In this document: positions 7,165 through 8,127 of the stretch, piece after piece
Numbering within the stretch: the first letter of the stretch is position 1
How the letters are laid out: every line of letters starts with the position of its first letter
Assembly (NCBI GenBank): GCA_031269415.1
Contig: JAISZF010000271.1
Location: 1 to 8,127 of the forward strand
DNA from: Clostridiales bacterium
GTDB taxonomy: Bacteria > Bacillota > Clostridia > Lachnospirales > WQUN01
DNA: 8,127 bases
Direction of reading: 5' to 3'
Notes under the pieces: model-generated
What the model was told of the DNA's origin: nothing
What the model saw: the letters and a program-made list of their open reading frames with translations, nothing else
The model's database searches: none
Translations under genes and position numbers: made by a program

Positions 7165-7640
7165 GAAGCCGCCCCCTCTCCGAATACTTCTTTGAAGTGT
7201 TCCGCCACAGCCTTTTTACGGTCGGGGCTTTCGGTGGGGTCTACGTACTGAATCGCGCCTGTGGGGCAATATTGCGCGCATTTAGGTTCTCCGCCGCAGA
7301 GGTCGCATTTGAAGACCTTCCTAGTAATCGGCGAGAAACTGATGTTGCCCAGCGGGCACGCGCTCACGCACATCTTGCATACAATACACTTCTCGGGGTT
7401 CATAACAACCGCGCCCTGCCCGTCGCGTGTTATGGCCCCTACGGGGCAGACCTTCAGGCAGCAGGCTTCTTCGCACTGCATACACATGACCGGCACCGAG
7501 GTCATCGCGGCCTCGTAATTAATGACAGTCACAGCTGAAAGGCGTGGGTTGAACGTTTTTGTGTGCCCGAAAGAACACATCAGCTCGCAGGTACGGCAGG
7601 ATACGCACTTTTCGGGTTTAACAATGAGTTGCTTACTCAT
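7161..7640 (-). CDS. Polyferredoxin electron-transfer subunit of the aldehyde oxidoreductase
   Basis: A 159-aa cytoplasmic 4x[4Fe-4S] protein of the HycB/DmsB/AorA type with no signal peptide. Sixteen ligands are visible: C12/15/18/22, C53/56/61/65, C85/88/91/95 and C112/115/121/125; C60 beside C61 is spare. Two CP-xGAI motifs (CPVGAI, CPTGAI) are typical of this fold. It lies directly upstream of the AOR gene and overlaps it by four bases (ATGA), so it is the small partner (WorS/AorA-like) that moves electrons from the tungsten site toward the NuoEF-like module. Start: ATG at 7640, chosen because MSKQLIVKPEKCVSC matches the family N-terminus and no earlier in-frame start exists. The strong ribosome site lies 32 nt upstream, across a hairpin. 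Confidence 0.94.
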   Translation of the reverse strand: MSKQLIVKPEKCVSCRTCELMCSFGHTKTFNPRLSAVTVINYEAAMTSVPVMCMQCEEACCLKVCPVGAITRDGQGAVVMNPEKCIVCKMCVSACPLGNISFSPITRKVFKCDLCGGEPKCAQYCPTGAIQYVDPTESPDRKKAVAEHFKEVFGEGAAS

Positions 7641-7663
7641 AGTTTTTTCCCATGCCGTAACAT
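7637..7663 (-). CDS. Possible 8-codon leader ORF (MLRHGKKL)
   Basis: ATG at 7663-7661 stands 9 nt after AGGAGG (7678-7673), the best ribosome site and spacing in the leader. It reads eight codons and stops with TGA at 7639-7637, overlapping the first structural gene's ATG (7640-7638) as ATGA, the same overlap used at two other junctions of this operon. This could be a translated leader that feeds ribosomes to the first gene. Its ATG sits in the stem of a hairpin. The peptide has no obvious sensing codons, and such a short ORF can arise by chance. Confidence 0.35.
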   Translation of the reverse strand: MLRHGKKL

Positions 7664-7668
7664 GGGAA
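7647..7668 (-). promoter_or_regulatory. Hairpin between Shine-Dalgarno and first gene start
   Basis: On the minus strand TTCCCATG (7668-7661) and CATGGGAA (7654-7647) form a perfect 8-bp stem around a TTACGG loop. It separates AAGGAGG (7679-7673) from the ATG at 7640. If the hairpin is looped out, the remaining spacing is 4 + 6 = 10 nt, which is near normal for initiation. It may therefore act as a structured spacer or translation control element. The fold is seen in the sequence; its role is inference. Confidence 0.5.
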
Positions 7669-7672
7669 CGCG

Positions 7673-7679
7673 CCTCCTT
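7673..7679 (-). promoter_or_regulatory. Strong Shine-Dalgarno at the head of the operon
   Basis: AAGGAGG on the minus strand, the only strong ribosome site ahead of the ferredoxin-subunit gene. It lies 32 nt from that gene's ATG but 9 nt from the ATG of the short leader ORF. It follows the terminator T run by about 16 nt, so it is transcribed only on read-through. Confidence 0.7.
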
Positions 7680-7695
7680 ATAGTGTTTTTAGCAT

Positions 7696-7718
7696 AAAAA
7701 AACCGCGGCAATCCGCGG
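7696..7718 (-). terminator. Intrinsic terminator of the leader (attenuator)
   Basis: Minus strand CCGCGG (7718-7713), loop ATTG, CCGCGG (7708-7703), then seven T (7702-7696). This is a compact 6-bp G/C stem with a perfect U tract, lying between the promoter and the first gene. It directly abuts the 3' strand of the leader's closing stem, as in riboswitch expression platforms. GCCGCG at 7709-7704 duplicates GCCGCG of the aptamer stem at 7797-7792, so CGCGGC (7773-7768) could pair with either, giving a plausible anti-terminator. Confidence 0.8.
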
Positions 7719-7807
7719 ACTCCTTCGCAAACACGGCAGGCTGCGCGGTTCCCCGTTCAACCCAATGGCCGCGTCGGCCTGTTTGGTCATACGCGGCTCG
7801 GAGTACC
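7717..7807 (-). promoter_or_regulatory. Structured leader, candidate Moco/Tuco riboswitch aptamer
   Basis: The RNA read from the minus strand folds by eye as follows. Closing stem P1: ACTCC (7804-7800) with GGAGT (7723-7719), extendable by GG/CC across one bulged base. Stem P2: GCCGCGT (7797-7791) with ACGCGGC (7774-7768), 7 bp with a 16-nt loop. A third arm GGG/CCT (7763-7761 with 7740-7738) carries an inner CGG/CCG stem capped by the GNRA tetraloop GGAA (7752-7749). A terminator follows immediately. CUCCGAGCC near the start, ACGGGGAACCG and GCAGCCUGCC near the end remind me of the Moco RNA motif. That class was reported to have compact forms, lacking one stem, linked to tungsten genes (from memory). 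The location ahead of a tungsten enzyme and tungstate importer supports this. The class assignment is not proven by sequence inspection. Confidence 0.65.
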
Positions 7808-7824
7808 TGACTATGCTTGCCTTA

Positions 7825-7852
7825 ATTATATCATAAAAAAACTGATTGTAAA
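7825..7852 (-). promoter_or_regulatory. Sigma-70/A-type promoter of the operon
   Basis: On the minus strand TTTACA (7852-7847), a 16-bp T-rich spacer and a perfect TATAAT (7830-7825). The predicted transcription start is near 7818, giving a leader of about 178 nt before the ATG at 7640. It is the only convincing promoter seen ahead of the gene cluster. No comparable box was noticed in the short gaps between genes. Confidence 0.8.
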
Positions 7853-8127
7853 CATAATCTTGCGATCGCCTCAGGAGAAACGCACCCAATTTTCCCCATC
7901 AAAACATTGATAAAAACAGACACAAAAGCAAATATAAAACACAGAAAACAAAGCATGGATACAGAGCAATTAAGAATGTACAATAAACATAGGATACAAA
8001 AAATTCAACTAAATATATCATATATTCGACAAATAATGTCGGTACATGCTGATTGACATAAAGAGGGCCTATACTAATAGTCACGGGGTTGGCAGCGGTT
8101 CATTTTTTATAAAAAAATCAGGGAGAA
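7853..8127. other. AT-rich intergenic region upstream of the operon, with dyads
   Basis: No convincing gene is seen here. Composition drops sharply (31 G/C of 120 bases at 7921-8040). It holds a 15-bp palindrome AATATAT-C-ATATATT (8012-8026) abutting a second dyad CGACA-AATAA-TGTCG (8027-8041), and ATCAA-N4-TTGAT at 7898-7911, about 46 bp upstream of the -35 box. These are candidate operator sites only. The right edge ends in a TTTTTTATAAAAAAA run and AGGGAG, which could be the ribosome site of a rightward gene beginning just outside the window (weak). Confidence 0.5.
8012..8041. repeat. Two abutting inverted repeats (candidate operators)
   Basis: AATATAT-C-ATATATT (8012-8026) is a perfect 15-bp dyad. 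It is followed with no gap by CGACA-AATAA-TGTCG (8027-8041), a perfect 5-bp dyad with a 5-bp centre. Both lie about 170-220 bp upstream of the inferred transcription start. AT-rich sequence makes the first one easier to get by chance. No regulator is assigned. Confidence 0.4.

Noticed and set aside
6022..7251. 409-codon rightward ORF opposite the AOR gene
   Set aside because: It is a shadow frame of the GC-rich AOR coding sequence; the minus-strand protein has all family motifs and this one has none.
2728..7640. [FeFe] hydrogenase or formate dehydrogenase operon
   Set aside because: The NuoEFG-like trio is shared with such enzymes, but no H-cluster domain or molybdopterin formate dehydrogenase is present. 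The catalytic subunit is clearly AOR-family.
7862..7869. GCGATCGC palindrome (HIP1-like)
   Set aside because: I noticed it only once; the cyanobacterial HIP1 element is defined by high frequency and nothing else here suggests a cyanobacterium.
7898..7911. Possible FNR site
   Set aside because: FNR half-sites are TTGAT-N4-ATCAA. Here the halves are in the opposite (everted) order, so it is only a dyad.
7955..8056. 33-residue rightward ORF (MDTEQLRMYNKH...) in the AT-rich region
   Set aside because: The composition looks polar and protein-like, but there is no Shine-Dalgarno upstream, no promoter, and it is too short to judge.
8053..8080. Rightward promoter TTGACA with TATACT or TAATAG
   Set aside because: TATACT is only 11 bp from TTGACA. 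The 16-bp alternative TAATAG is a poor -10. With the downstream gene outside the window it cannot be supported.
7899..8084. 61-codon minus-strand ORF of hydrophobic residues upstream of the promoter
   Set aside because: It lies in T-rich DNA where any frame reads as Phe/Leu/Tyr/Val, starts with GTG without a ribosome site, and shows no domain or family feature.
1..8127. CRISPR arrays, tRNA/rRNA genes, insertion sequences or attachment sites
   Set aside because: No regularly spaced repeats, transposase-like proteins, terminal inverted repeats or RNA-gene signatures were seen on either strand.

Overview
This window is one long leftward (minus-strand) operon from a strictly anaerobic bacterium. 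It appears to build a tungsten-dependent aldehyde oxidoreductase complex together with the tungstate importer that would supply it. Strong AGGAGG ribosome sites, a (T/P/A)-rich linker typical of secreted clostridial proteins, a LysM-bearing binding protein, many Fe-S proteins and the absence of any respiratory membrane arm suggest a moderately GC-rich Firmicute, probably of class Clostridia. Species and class are inference.

Regulatory end (about 7641-8127, read right to left). An AT-rich upstream stretch (31 G/C of 120 bases at 7921-8040, counted by hand) carries several small dyads. A near-consensus sigma-70-type promoter follows (TTTACA, 16 bp, TATAAT; 7852-7825), then a structured leader of about 180 nt. 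The leader has a closed multi-stem fold with a GGAA tetraloop and then an intrinsic terminator. It is best explained as a molybdenum/tungsten-cofactor (Moco/Tuco) type riboswitch. After the terminator come a very strong Shine-Dalgarno, a perfect 8-bp hairpin and a possible 8-codon leader ORF that overlaps the first gene as ATGA.

Enzyme block (2.0-7.64 kb), in transcription order: a four-cluster [4Fe-4S] ferredoxin subunit; the tungstopterin aldehyde:ferredoxin oxidoreductase catalytic subunit (601 aa, all four cluster cysteines present); a MoaD/ThiS-type sulfur carrier ending in Gly-Gly; then NuoE-, NuoF- and NuoG-N-terminal-like proteins. These last three form an NAD(H)/FMN/Fe-S module of the kind used by HydABC/Hnd-type and Bfu-type electron-bifurcating enzymes, but without a hydrogenase H-cluster domain. 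The gene set matches my recollection of the five-subunit WorABCSL complexes of gut anaerobes, which couple aldehyde oxidation to NAD+ and ferredoxin reduction. A terminator-like hairpin lies between the MoaD gene and the NuoE-like gene and may set the ratio of the two halves.

Transport block (1-1.99 kb): tupB permease, tupC ATPase and the 5' part of tupA, the tungstate-binding protein, which runs off the left edge. The order B-C-A is unusual. TupA has a signal peptide with no lipobox cysteine, followed by a LysM domain and a Pro/Thr/Ala linker, so it may be held by peptidoglycan instead of a lipid anchor.

Taken together the operon contains the metal importer, a sulfur carrier for the pterin cofactor, the tungsten enzyme, its electron-acceptor module and, in the leader, a likely cofactor sensor.
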